Source: Myroides injenensis M09-0166
GTDB taxonomy: Bacteria > Bacteroidota > Bacteroidia > Flavobacteriales > Flavobacteriaceae
Direction: 5' to 3'
Length of the DNA stretch: 34,314 nucleotides
Assembly: GCF_000246945.1 (NCBI RefSeq)
Contig: NZ_BAEX01000030.1
Location: 1-34,314 of the forward strand
Part shown: positions 15,820 to 23,562 of the stretch, one piece after another
How positions within the stretch are numbered: position 1 is the stretch's first letter
How the letters are laid out: each line of letters starts with the position of its first letter
Notes under the pieces: generated by a model
Told to the model about the DNA's origin: nothing
Databases searched by the model: none
What the model saw: only the letters and a program-made list of their open reading frames with translations
Position numbers and translations under genes: made by a program

Positions 15820-18800
15820 TTATATGTTGACTTCAATTAAACTTCCCCTCTCTTCATCTTTGTGAATAGAAAGAGACATTGGAATACGCTCTTGAAGTTC
15901 ATCGACATGTGATATTATACCTACAATGCGATTCTCTTTATGGAGGTTACTCAATGTTTCAAAAACAATATTTACGGCATCAGCATCTTGCGTTCCAAAA
16001 CCTTCATCAATAAAAAAGAAATTCTTATTAGACTTAGATAAACTTTGCACACTTTCTGCCAATGCTAAAGCTAATGACAAAGAAACTTGAAAACTTTGTC
16101 CTCCAGAAAGAGTTTTTACACTTCTTGCTTTTCCATTATTTAAGTAGTCAATAATTTCAAAATCATTATTATCATTTAATTGCAAACTCAATTGATTATT
16201 TGTTAAGCGATGAAAACGATGATTAGCCATATCACATAAGTTTCGCAAATAGATAGTAGATACATAATTAACAAACCCTGCACCACTAAACATATTCATT
16301 AATACACCAAGATTTGTAACTCTCTTTTCTACTTTTTCTAACTCTTTTTCCAAAGCCTGTTTTGTCGCATAATCTTTTTCAAGACGTTCTATTTCTCCTG
16401 CTAATCTTGCCACTAATTCAGAGATTTCTTTAACTTGCTTCTCTAATTCAAGTACTATAACTTCTTGCTTTGCAAATTGATCTGTATCAAAAGATACTTT
16501 ATCTAGTTTCTTTTCTAGTGTTTCAACTTGATTGCGGACAACTTCTAATTGGACTTCGAAAGCTTGAATTTCACTGTTTAACTCTGAAACATTTATATTT
16601 TTTGATAATATAGCGCGAACCTCATCTAAAGATGATAATTGAAACTGCTGTATTAGACCATCGATATCCAATGATATGCGTTCCAATAGTGCTTTTAACT
16701 CTATAATAGTTTCTTGCAATGTCTTTTGCTCAGCTTGTAAAGCCGCTAAAGCTGGTGACAACTTTTGGTATTCAGTAGATAAATCTTTAAAACGTTTCTC
16801 TATATAAGCTATATTTTCATCTCTATGCTTTATCTGCTGAACCAATGAATCTACATCTAAGTTGACATAAGTTTCAATTTGCAAACGTATTATTTGTGCA
16901 CTTTTAGATAATATCTCACTTTCTAATTTTGTTTTTTCTAGTTCAATACTACTTAATTTATTCTTAGCTAATTCAAGATTGTTTCTATTTTTCTCAACAG
17001 ATTTAGTTAATATAGAAAACTCTTTTTCTAGAAACTCGATATGCTGAGCAATAGATTCCGCCATTTTCTTAAGCTTCTCAAATTGTTTATAATTGCCTTT
17101 CTCAATTATATTCCAAACAAATTGCTGCTGATGTTGCTCTACTTGTATTTGAATAGTTTGTTCTTTTTCTTGTTCTTCTTTAAGCTGTGTAAAAAGTAAA
17201 TGACGTTTATCAAATAACGCTGCTGCTTTGCGTTCGTATTGTATCAAGCGAGCCTGCTTATCTTTTACTTTTTCTAGTAATAACTCATTGGTTTTAATAG
17301 CTGTGGAAACATCATTACCTTGCAATAAATGAGGGTGATCTATTGCACCACACAATGGGCAAGGTTGACCTTGATGCAAATCATTTGCATATTGTGTCAA
17401 CTGCTGAGATACATTTAAATGACGTAATGCTGTCTCTATTGCAGACTGTTCCTTATCAAATTTTAGTCTAAAGTTTTCAATTTCTCTTTCCCATTGAGTT
17501 ATGTCCTTTAACTTTAACTGCTTAATTTCATCGTCAATTACTCCAATATCACCTTTTATAAGCTTAATGCGATTTACTATTTCTTCTATTCCTTTTTGAA
17601 AAAAATTATAATGATTAAACCATTCTCCTATAGCCATTATTAAATTAGAATCTATGCGACTACTCTTTGCTTTTTCTAATTCTTGTTCTTTATGTAAGAG
17701 ATGTTCTTTGCTATCAATTAATGCTTTTTCAGCATGTACTACAAAATCATTCCCTTTTTGGTATTGTTCATTTAAGACTTCTCTCTTCTCAGTAGCACCT
17801 TTAATCGCCTTTATTAAATCTAATTCATAACGTTCTGCTTTGAGATGTTCAAGTCCCGCATAATGCTCTTCTGCAACTTTTAATTCCTTAGCTGTTTTTT
17901 CAAATTGTTCTTTAAGAATAACAACATCATTATTTATCTTGTTAAACTGTTCTTCTTTTTGAATACGTTTTTTATGTGTTGTCTCTTGCTCATTTAATAA
18001 AGATGTAAAAGCTTTATCTATCTGTTGATACTGCTCTATTTCCTTCTTCTGTTTTTGTATCTGAGGTATTTTCTCTTGAAGCTGAAGGAGTTCTGCCTTT
18101 TTTACAACAAGAAGTTCAAAATCATCCTTCACCACCTTTTGCTGTTGGTAGGCTTCATTTTCCTTTTTGAATTCCGAAGAAAGGGTAGCTAACTTTTCCT
18201 TATGCTTTTGATGCCCTTCTTTCTTTAGGCCAATCTCCTCTTTAGACACCTGTGCATAACTCTTTAATTGTCCTTGCAACAGATTCAAACTCTCTTTATC
18301 CTTGCCATAGATTGCTTTCGTCTTATTAGCTAAATCAAAACGATCTAATCCAAAGATATCTTGCATCATTCTGGTGCGTTCAGCACCTTTCAGCTCTATA
18401 AACTCTTTAAACTTTCCTTGCGGAATAATAATAGTACGTTTAAAGTTTTCATAGCTTAATCCTACTATTTCTTCAATATTTAATTCTGGCAACGGGATCC
18501 ATTCTTCCTCTTTCCATTCATATAGAATAGCATCACCGCGCTTAACATCTTCAAATTTCTTTGAGTTCCTTTTAAACTCGCGATATATTCTATATTTCTT
18601 ATCTTGAAAATTATAGAATTCAAAATCAATCGTAGAACGATTAGATTTTAAATTCATCATATTATATGCTCTATTATCACGAGCATTTAATCGTTCGCTT
18701 TCGCCATATAATCCAAAAGAAATAGCTTCTAAAATAGAAGACTTTCCTGAACCTACTTTTCCAAAAATTCCAAATAGACCAGCTTCAATTAGACTTGTAA

Positions 18801-18864
18801 AATCAATTGTCTGTTTTTCTTGATAGGAGTATAACCCATCGATAGTTAATTTAATTGGAATCAT
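15820..18864 (-). CDS. sbcC: Exonuclease subunit SbcC (SMC-like ATPase)
   Basis: This 1014-residue ATPase subunit works with SbcD to open and cleave DNA ends and hairpins in the nucleoid. It has an N-terminal Walker A G35-K-V-G-S-G-K41-S, long coiled coils (about 190-480 and 530-850) and the zinc hook C502-P-L-C505 at the apex. The C-terminal ABC signature is L919-S-G-G-Q923, Walker B is F-I-D953-E954, and an H-loop (I-S-H) follows. Length is close to E. coli SbcC (1048). The ATG lies 2 nt after the sbcD stop, so the two are co-transcribed and probably translated together. No clear terminator follows, unless the 11-bp repeat hairpin serves. Confidence 0.97.
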   Translation of the reverse strand: MIPIKLTIDGLYSYQEKQTIDFTSLIEAGLFGIFGKVGSGKSSILEAISFGLYGESERLNARDNRAYNMMNLKSNRSTIDFEFYNFQDKKYRIYREFKRNSKKFEDVKRGDAILYEWKEEEWIPLPELNIEEIVGLSYENFKRTIIIPQGKFKEFIELKGAERTRMMQDIFGLDRFDLANKTKAIYGKDKESLNLLQGQLKSYAQVSKEEIGLKKEGHQKHKEKLATLSSEFKKENEAYQQQKVVKDDFELLVVKKAELLQLQEKIPQIQKQKKEIEQYQQIDKAFTSLLNEQETTHKKRIQKEEQFNKINNDVVILKEQFEKTAKELKVAEEHYAGLEHLKAERYELDLIKAIKGATEKREVLNEQYQKGNDFVVHAEKALIDSKEHLLHKEQELEKAKSSRIDSNLIMAIGEWFNHYNFFQKGIEEIVNRIKLIKGDIGVIDDEIKQLKLKDITQWEREIENFRLKFDKEQSAIETALRHLNVSQQLTQYANDLHQGQPCPLCGAIDHPHLLQGNDVSTAIKTNELLLEKVKDKQARLIQYERKAAALFDKRHLLFTQLKEEQEKEQTIQIQVEQHQQQFVWNIIEKGNYKQFEKLKKMAESIAQHIEFLEKEFSILTKSVEKNRNNLELAKNKLSSIELEKTKLESEILSKSAQIIRLQIETYVNLDVDSLVQQIKHRDENIAYIEKRFKDLSTEYQKLSPALAALQAEQKTLQETIIELKALLERISLDIDGLIQQFQLSSLDEVRAILSKNINVSELNSEIQAFEVQLEVVRNQVETLEKKLDKVSFDTDQFAKQEVIVLELEKQVKEISELVARLAGEIERLEKDYATKQALEKELEKVEKRVTNLGVLMNMFSGAGFVNYVSTIYLRNLCDMANHRFHRLTNNQLSLQLNDNNDFEIIDYLNNGKARSVKTLSGGQSFQVSLSLALALAESVQSLSKSNKNFFFIDEGFGTQDADAVNIVFETLSNLHKENRIVGIISHVDELQERIPMSLSIHKDEERGSLIEVNI

Positions 18865-18866
18865 CT

Positions 18867-20084
18867 TTAATTCATTATTTCTTTAAACAAATCCATAATA
18901 TCATCATTTGGCTCCTGTCCATTGTAGCGCTGTTTAAAATAATCTTTAAACAAATCCTTCATATCTTGTTCCAGATTAACTTGATTAGCTTCTACCCCAC
19001 CTTCATTATTACTTAAAGTAATTTGCGGTATAATTGTTATAATGCCATCATGTGAAGCATATAACCTCTTAATATCATCTGCTTTTAGAAATGTATCACT
19101 TATCAAAGTTAATTCTACCAAGTGATAAGGGTTGTCTTGTAGCCATTCAATCGCTTTGTCAACATCATCAAATTTTTTGCGAGATAATGTACGCCCTTTA
19201 GTCAAGGGAATCTTTTCATACGTAATTGCTTTCTTTGGATTTGCATCTAAAAGCATTACATATTTTTCTTGACCAGCTTCAGCAAAACTATAGCTTAACG
19301 GGCTACCAGAATAAACCACCGGTCTATCCTCTTCACCAATTTGATGTGAGCGGTGCAAATGTCCTAATGCTGTATACTGAACTACTCCAGGTATAATGTC
19401 GCTATAAATTAAATCTGCATTTCCTATTTTAAGAGGTTTTTCTCCATCAGGTTCTTCTAAGATTTCACCATTTCTATTCATCATATATAGGTGAGATATC
19501 AATAGATTTATCCCTTTTTCATCACAATACTTATCAGCTATTTCTTGCCAAAAATCTTTTAAAACTTGATTGAGAGCACTGTTCTTATCTTCATCATTCA
19601 ATGCTTTACGAAGTCGAACTTCATTAGCATAGGGAGTATGAATAATGCGAATAGGATGTTTATACTTCTCTAATTTAATTTCAATAAATCCTTTATCAGT
19701 ATTTATTATCTCAAAATGATTATCTATTTTGATTGGAGCAACCTCAGCATTTGGCAATCCTACGAAAATAATTCCACACTCTCTAGCCAATGGATCAGGT
19801 GCGTCAATGCGTTCTGGGCTGTCGTGATTACCAGCGATAGCAATTACTGGACGTTCTCCATTATTAGCTAATCGCTTTAACGTTTTATAAAACAATTCTA
19901 CTGCATCAATTGGAGGATTAAATGTGTCAAATAAATCTCCAGCTAATAAAACTAGGTCAACATTTTCTCTCTCAGCGATTTCACATATTTCGTTTAAGAC
20001 CTCTTTTTGTTCTTCTATACGACTAAAGTTGTCTAAGCGTTTTCCTAAGTGCCAATCTGCAGTATGTAATATTTTCAATGCCAT
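18867..20084 (-). CDS. sbcD: Exonuclease subunit SbcD (Mre11-like)
   Basis: This 405-residue metallophosphoesterase is the nuclease half of the SbcCD complex. The metal site is visible: D10-x-H12 (TADWHLG), G-D50 (LLAGDLFD), G-N86-H87-D88, a His in LLISHLYMM and the pair G-H-L-H-R further on. A capping domain follows at about 285-370, and the tail ends DLFKEIMN, probably the helix that holds SbcC. It is the first gene of the leftward operon. Length is typical. Confidence 0.97.
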   Translation of the reverse strand: MALKILHTADWHLGKRLDNFSRIEEQKEVLNEICEIAERENVDLVLLAGDLFDTFNPPIDAVELFYKTLKRLANNGERPVIAIAGNHDSPERIDAPDPLARECGIIFVGLPNAEVAPIKIDNHFEIINTDKGFIEIKLEKYKHPIRIIHTPYANEVRLRKALNDEDKNSALNQVLKDFWQEIADKYCDEKGINLLISHLYMMNRNGEILEEPDGEKPLKIGNADLIYSDIIPGVVQYTALGHLHRSHQIGEEDRPVVYSGSPLSYSFAEAGQEKYVMLLDANPKKAITYEKIPLTKGRTLSRKKFDDVDKAIEWLQDNPYHLVELTLISDTFLKADDIKRLYASHDGIITIIPQITLSNNEGGVEANQVNLEQDMKDLFKDYFKQRYNGQEPNDDIMDLFKEIMN

Positions 20085-20109
20085 TCGTCAAGCGTTTTGT
20101 AATCTGTAA

Positions 20110-20117
20110 CAAAGATA
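20110..20117 (-). promoter_or_regulatory. -7 element of the sbcDC operon
   Basis: TATCTTTG on the minus strand fits TAnnTTTG 25 nt upstream of the sbcD ATG. No TTG lies at the usual distance. Confidence 0.45.
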
Positions 20118-20298
20118 CAATAAACCGTTTGTTCCCCTAGATTCTTTAAGCTATAGATTACCTCTACACTTTTAACTATTACCTAATATATTAGGACTCT
20201 TAGAGATAGCTGACATATAAAATTTGATATTTATACTGTCGATTTTTAGTCAGACAATAACCTTAATTATTGAAATGTATAATGACGATATACAAAAA

Positions 20299-20326
20299 AG
20301 AGGATAGTATATTCATACTATCCTCT
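20299..20326 (-). terminator. Terminator of the FrnE-like gene
   Basis: A 12-bp stem (20299-20310 with 20315-20326, core GAGGATAGTAT) with a 4-nt loop is followed on the minus strand by six T. It lies about 24 nt past the stop at 20350. Confidence 0.9.
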
Positions 20327-20349
20327 CTATAGGTTTTATTAATATTTTT

Positions 20350-21054
20350 TTATATCTCACAACCATCTGTTCCACAACTACCTGCTTCTTTATCCCCCTT
20401 CATTTCAAATTTAGGTTGACTTTCTTGATAGGCTTGTGTAAGTGCTTCTGTAAAAGCTTCTACTGGCTGAGCACCAGAAATACCGTATTTTCTATCTAAT
20501 ACAAAGAATGGTACTCCTGAGATACCTAAGGTTTGTGCTTCTTGAATATCACTTTTAACCTCATCTGTTTGCGCTTCTGATTGTAAAAATGCTTTTACTT
20601 CCTCTTTATTCAATCCTACACTCTCACCTATTTCACTTAAAACTTCAATATCTCCGATATTCTTTCCATCAGTAAAATGTGCTAAAAAAAGAGCTTCTTC
20701 TATTTCATTTCCTTTACCAGCTAACTGTGCAAAATGAATTAATCGATGCGCTCTAAAAGTATTAACAGGGATAGAAATATCTTGATTAAATGCAATTCCT
20801 ACGGCTTCGCCTGCTTGCTCTAAGTGCTTAAACATTCCTTCTATTTGCTCTTCTGGCATTCCTTTTCGGTTGACTAAATACTCTTTTGTAGTAATAGAAG
20901 CTCCATCTGCAGGCAAAGTAGGGTCAAGTTGAAAACTCTTCCACTCTACTTCTATCTTATCTTTAAAAGGTAATTGTTCTAATGCATTCTCAAAATGTTT
21001 TTTACCAACAAAACAAAAAGGACACATTACATCTGACCATATTTCAACTTTCAT
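20350..21054 (-). CDS. DsbA-family oxidoreductase, FrnE type
   Basis: This 234-residue thioredoxin-fold protein has the active site C11-P-F-C14 close to the N-terminus, a helical insertion (about 60-150) and the cis-proline motif G-V-P182-F-F. It has no signal peptide, so it acts in the cytosol. These features fit FrnE, a DsbA-related disulfide oxidoreductase/isomerase. The C-terminus carries a second cysteine pair, C227-x4-C232; a C-terminal CX4C pair is known from Deinococcus FrnE, where it supports redox activity. Substrates are unknown. It is monocistronic. Confidence 0.9.
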   Translation of the reverse strand: MKVEIWSDVMCPFCFVGKKHFENALEQLPFKDKIEVEWKSFQLDPTLPADGASITTKEYLVNRKGMPEEQIEGMFKHLEQAGEAVGIAFNQDISIPVNTFRAHRLIHFAQLAGKGNEIEEALFLAHFTDGKNIGDIEVLSEIGESVGLNKEEVKAFLQSEAQTDEVKSDIQEAQTLGISGVPFFVLDRKYGISGAQPVEAFTEALTQAYQESQPKFEMKGDKEAGSCGTDGCEI

Positions 21055-21184
21055 ATTCTTTTATTTTTATTAATAATTGCCTTTGTTAAAAAGCTTCTTA
21101 ATCAAATATAAGACTAATAGAAAAGAAATCCTTATTATTTAATACAGTCTTCACACTTCAAAAAATTATTAACTTTACAGAACT

Positions 21185-21400
21185 ATGGGAAAAACAATTA
21201 TCTATATAGGGATTATCGTAATACTAGTAGGATTATTAATCCAGTTTACCTCTTTTAACCTTAATTGGTTTGGCAAACTGCCTGGAGATATTCGTATAGA
21301 ACGCCCAGGCTTTTCTTTTTTTATGCCAATTACATCAATGATTATTGTGTCTATTGTTGTAAGTGGATTGATATGGATATATAATCGTTTTTTCTCATAA
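21185..21400 (+). CDS. DUF2905 small membrane protein
   Basis: This 71-residue protein has two membrane segments (about 5-23 and 48-66) joined by a conserved loop F-x-x-L-P-G-D-I-R (from about residue 29; W28-F-G-K-L-P-G-D-I). The loop LPGDIRIE and the size define DUF2905, a widespread family of unknown function. Its stop codon is separated by one base from that of the opposing exporter gene, and no hairpin lies between them, so the two transcripts probably overlap as antisense RNA. Confidence 0.88.
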   Translation: MGKTIIYIGIIVILVGLLIQFTSFNLNWFGKLPGDIRIERPGFSFFMPITSMIIVSIVVSGLIWIYNRFFS

Positions 21401-21401
21401 A

Positions 21402-22610
21402 CTACTTCACCCACGTATCCTTACCTGCAATAATACCTGACACTACCAATGTTAATGACATTACAACTAAGAAACCTAAAGAAGTAGTCCACGATTGCGA
21501 CATATCATATAGCCCACCAAATAATGGAGGACCAACGGCAGCAATCATATAACCAAAAGATTGTGCCATTCCAGAAAGATCAGCTGCTACTACAGCATTC
21601 TTTGTTCTTAAAACAAAAAATAACATTGATAAACTAAATGCTAGTCCACTAGCCGCACCAATCAACACACACCATAGTACTAAATATTCTGTTTTAAACA
21701 CCATTACACCTACAATACCAACTGTAAATAGTATCCCCGATAATGCTGCTAAAAACTTCTGATTATTCATTTTACTAGCAATAATAGCACCTATAAAAGT
21801 CATAGGCAACTGAGCAAATTGTACATAAGATAATATCCATCCAGATTCTATCTCAGATACTCCCCATGTTTGTACAATTTTTGGTAACCACGCAGCTAAA
21901 CAGTAAAACAGTAAAGACTGTACGCCCATAAAAACAGTAACTGCCCAGGCTAATCCAGATTTATACAAATTAACTTTATTCTCATCTATTGCAAAATCAC
22001 CTTTGACGGTATCAATTCTTTTTTTCTTTACTTGAGGAATCCAAATTACAATAGTAGTAATACTCAATACTACCCAAATTCCAATAGAACCTCTCCATCC
22101 AAGATCAGTAATATGACCTAAACTAATACTAAATCCTGCTGCTAAAGCTGCAGTAAGGTTCATCGCTACTGAATAGATTCCCATCATAGTTCCTACTTTA
22201 TTTGGGAAGTTATTCTTGATATATGCAGGCATTAAAACATTCCCAACAGTAATTGCTGTTCCTACTAAAGCCGCTCCTATAAATAAACTAGCAATACTGC
22301 CTAATGGTCTTATCACTAACCCTACTGTCAAAATAATTAAAGAAATTAATAAGATAATTTCCATTCCGTATTTACGTGAAAAACGAGGAACAATACCAGA
22401 TAAAAAGGCAAATGCCATTAATGGAATTGTAGTGATTAAACCTGCTGTCGTATTTGACAGTTCTAATGATTTAGTAATTTCAGCGATTACAGGCCCTACT
22501 GATGTTAATGGAGCTCTAAGATTAGATGCTACAAATATAATTCCCAAGAACATCAAGAGTTTTTTTAGCTTAGATACTTGTTCAATATTCTCCATTTCTT
22601 GACTTTTCAT
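21402..22610 (-). CDS. MFS exporter, CynX/NimT family
   Basis: This 402-residue inner-membrane transporter has about twelve membrane segments. A short hydrophilic N-terminus (1-16) precedes FVASNLRAPLTSVGPV (about 26-41), the conserved first helix of the CynX/NimT group. E. coli NimT (YeaN) exports 2-nitroimidazole and CynX is in the cyanate operon. It is divergent from an AraC-family gene, the same arrangement as nimT/nimR, which makes drug or small-acid efflux a fair guess. An alternative ATG five codons in (22595) exists; 22610 fits the -7 element at 22633-22640. Confidence 0.85.
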   Translation of the reverse strand: MKSQEMENIEQVSKLKKLLMFLGIIFVASNLRAPLTSVGPVIAEITKSLELSNTTAGLITTIPLMAFAFLSGIVPRFSRKYGMEIILLISLIILTVGLVIRPLGSIASLFIGAALVGTAITVGNVLMPAYIKNNFPNKVGTMMGIYSVAMNLTAALAAGFSISLGHITDLGWRGSIGIWVVLSITTIVIWIPQVKKKRIDTVKGDFAIDENKVNLYKSGLAWAVTVFMGVQSLLFYCLAAWLPKIVQTWGVSEIESGWILSYVQFAQLPMTFIGAIIASKMNNQKFLAALSGILFTVGIVGVMVFKTEYLVLWCVLIGAASGLAFSLSMLFFVLRTKNAVVAADLSGMAQSFGYMIAAVGPPLFGGLYDMSQSWTTSLGFLVVMSLTLVVSGIIAGKDTWVK

Positions 22611-22632
22611 ATTATTGTTTGTTATTAAGGCA

Positions 22633-22640
22633 CAAAGATA
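22633..22640 (-). promoter_or_regulatory. -7 element of the CynX/NimT-like exporter
   Basis: TATCTTTG on the minus strand fits TAnnTTTG and leaves a leader of about 15 nt before the ATG at 22610. It lies only 16 bp from the opposing -7 element, so one bound regulator could control both genes. Confidence 0.5.
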
Positions 22641-22656
22641 AATTGTATTTTTTAAT

Positions 22657-22664
22657 TAAATTTG
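22657..22664 (+). promoter_or_regulatory. -7 element of the AraC-family gene
   Basis: TAAATTTG fits TAnnTTTG 26 nt before the ATG at 22691. The AT-rich 16-bp gap to the exporter's -7 element (22641-22656) is a candidate operator region. Confidence 0.45.
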
Positions 22665-22690
22665 CCATAAATCAATCATAAAGCGACAAT

Positions 22691-23476
22691 ATGCAACCTT
22701 TAGAACTAGTCAATAGTATTAAGAAGAAAGCTTTTGTATTTCATGATAAATCCTGGAAACATGAAGATGAGTATCATTATCATTACAAGGCACAATTAAT
22801 GTATGTAGAGAGTGGCTATCAGTACTTGCATACTGAAAACAACCATTTTCTATTACCACAAAATCATATTGCATGGATTCCGTCTAATATGCCTCATAAG
22901 ACGAATACCTCATCAGAACTTATTTCTCTGCGTACTTTATATTTTGATATAGAGTCCACTGATCCTTACTATAAAGAGTTACATATCTTTTCAGCGCCAG
23001 AAGTATTAAAACAGATGATATTATATTCTGAAAAATGGTCGTTAGTAGAAGCATACAATCCTAGTGAAGCGATATTTTTAGATGCAATATTGTCAGAATT
23101 ACCCTCTTTTACTCAAAATGCTATACCTATTAAAATCCCTATTCCTACACATCCTAAACTGTTACAAATCACTAAATACATTGATAATCATTACAATAAT
23201 TCTATCGTAATTAGTGAGGTAGCTAAAGATCACTTATTAAGTACCCGCACATTAGAACGATTATTTAAAAAAGAGACAGGGATCACCCTTGCTAAATACT
23301 TACAAATGGTAAAGATTATTAAATCAATAGAGCTCTTGAGTGAAGGGAACTTAACTGTAAATGAAGTAGCTTATCAAGTAGGATATAACAGCGTGCAATC
23401 GTATAGTAACGTATTTATGAAACTAATAGGTAAACGTCCCAGTGAATTTTTAAAAGTTGATAACCTTTTAAAATAA
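22691..23476 (+). CDS. AraC-family regulator (NimR-like)
   Basis: This 261-residue protein has an N-terminal cupin sensing domain. It includes H-Y-H-Y-x-A-Q-L-M-Y (28-38) and a later P-x-x-x-P-H at about 64-69. The C-terminal DNA-binding domain has two helix-turn-helix motifs (about 174-195, ISEVAKDHLLSTRTLERLFK, and 222-244, TVNEVAYQVGYNSVQSYSNVF). The divergent exporter gene is the obvious target, as for NimR and NimT in E. coli. The ligand is not identifiable. It ends at a hairpin shared with the M49 peptidase gene. Confidence 0.92.
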   Translation: MQPLELVNSIKKKAFVFHDKSWKHEDEYHYHYKAQLMYVESGYQYLHTENNHFLLPQNHIAWIPSNMPHKTNTSSELISLRTLYFDIESTDPYYKELHIFSAPEVLKQMILYSEKWSLVEAYNPSEAIFLDAILSELPSFTQNAIPIKIPIPTHPKLLQITKYIDNHYNNSIVISEVAKDHLLSTRTLERLFKKETGITLAKYLQMVKIIKSIELLSEGNLTVNEVAYQVGYNSVQSYSNVFMKLIGKRPSEFLKVDNLLK

Positions 23477-23508
23477 CCTTACTACAAAAAGAAAACAAAG
23501 TAATAAAA

Positions 23509-23539
23509 AAAGAAGCCAACCTAAAAGGTTGGCTTCTTT
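23509..23539. terminator. Bidirectional terminator between regulator and M49 peptidase
   Basis: A 13-bp stem (23509-23521 with 23527-23539, core GAAGCCAACC/GGTTGGCTTC) with a 5-nt loop has A-tract and T-rich flanks. It serves the two convergent genes. Confidence 0.9.
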
Positions 23540-23562
23540 ATATCTATTCTCTCAATTGATGA

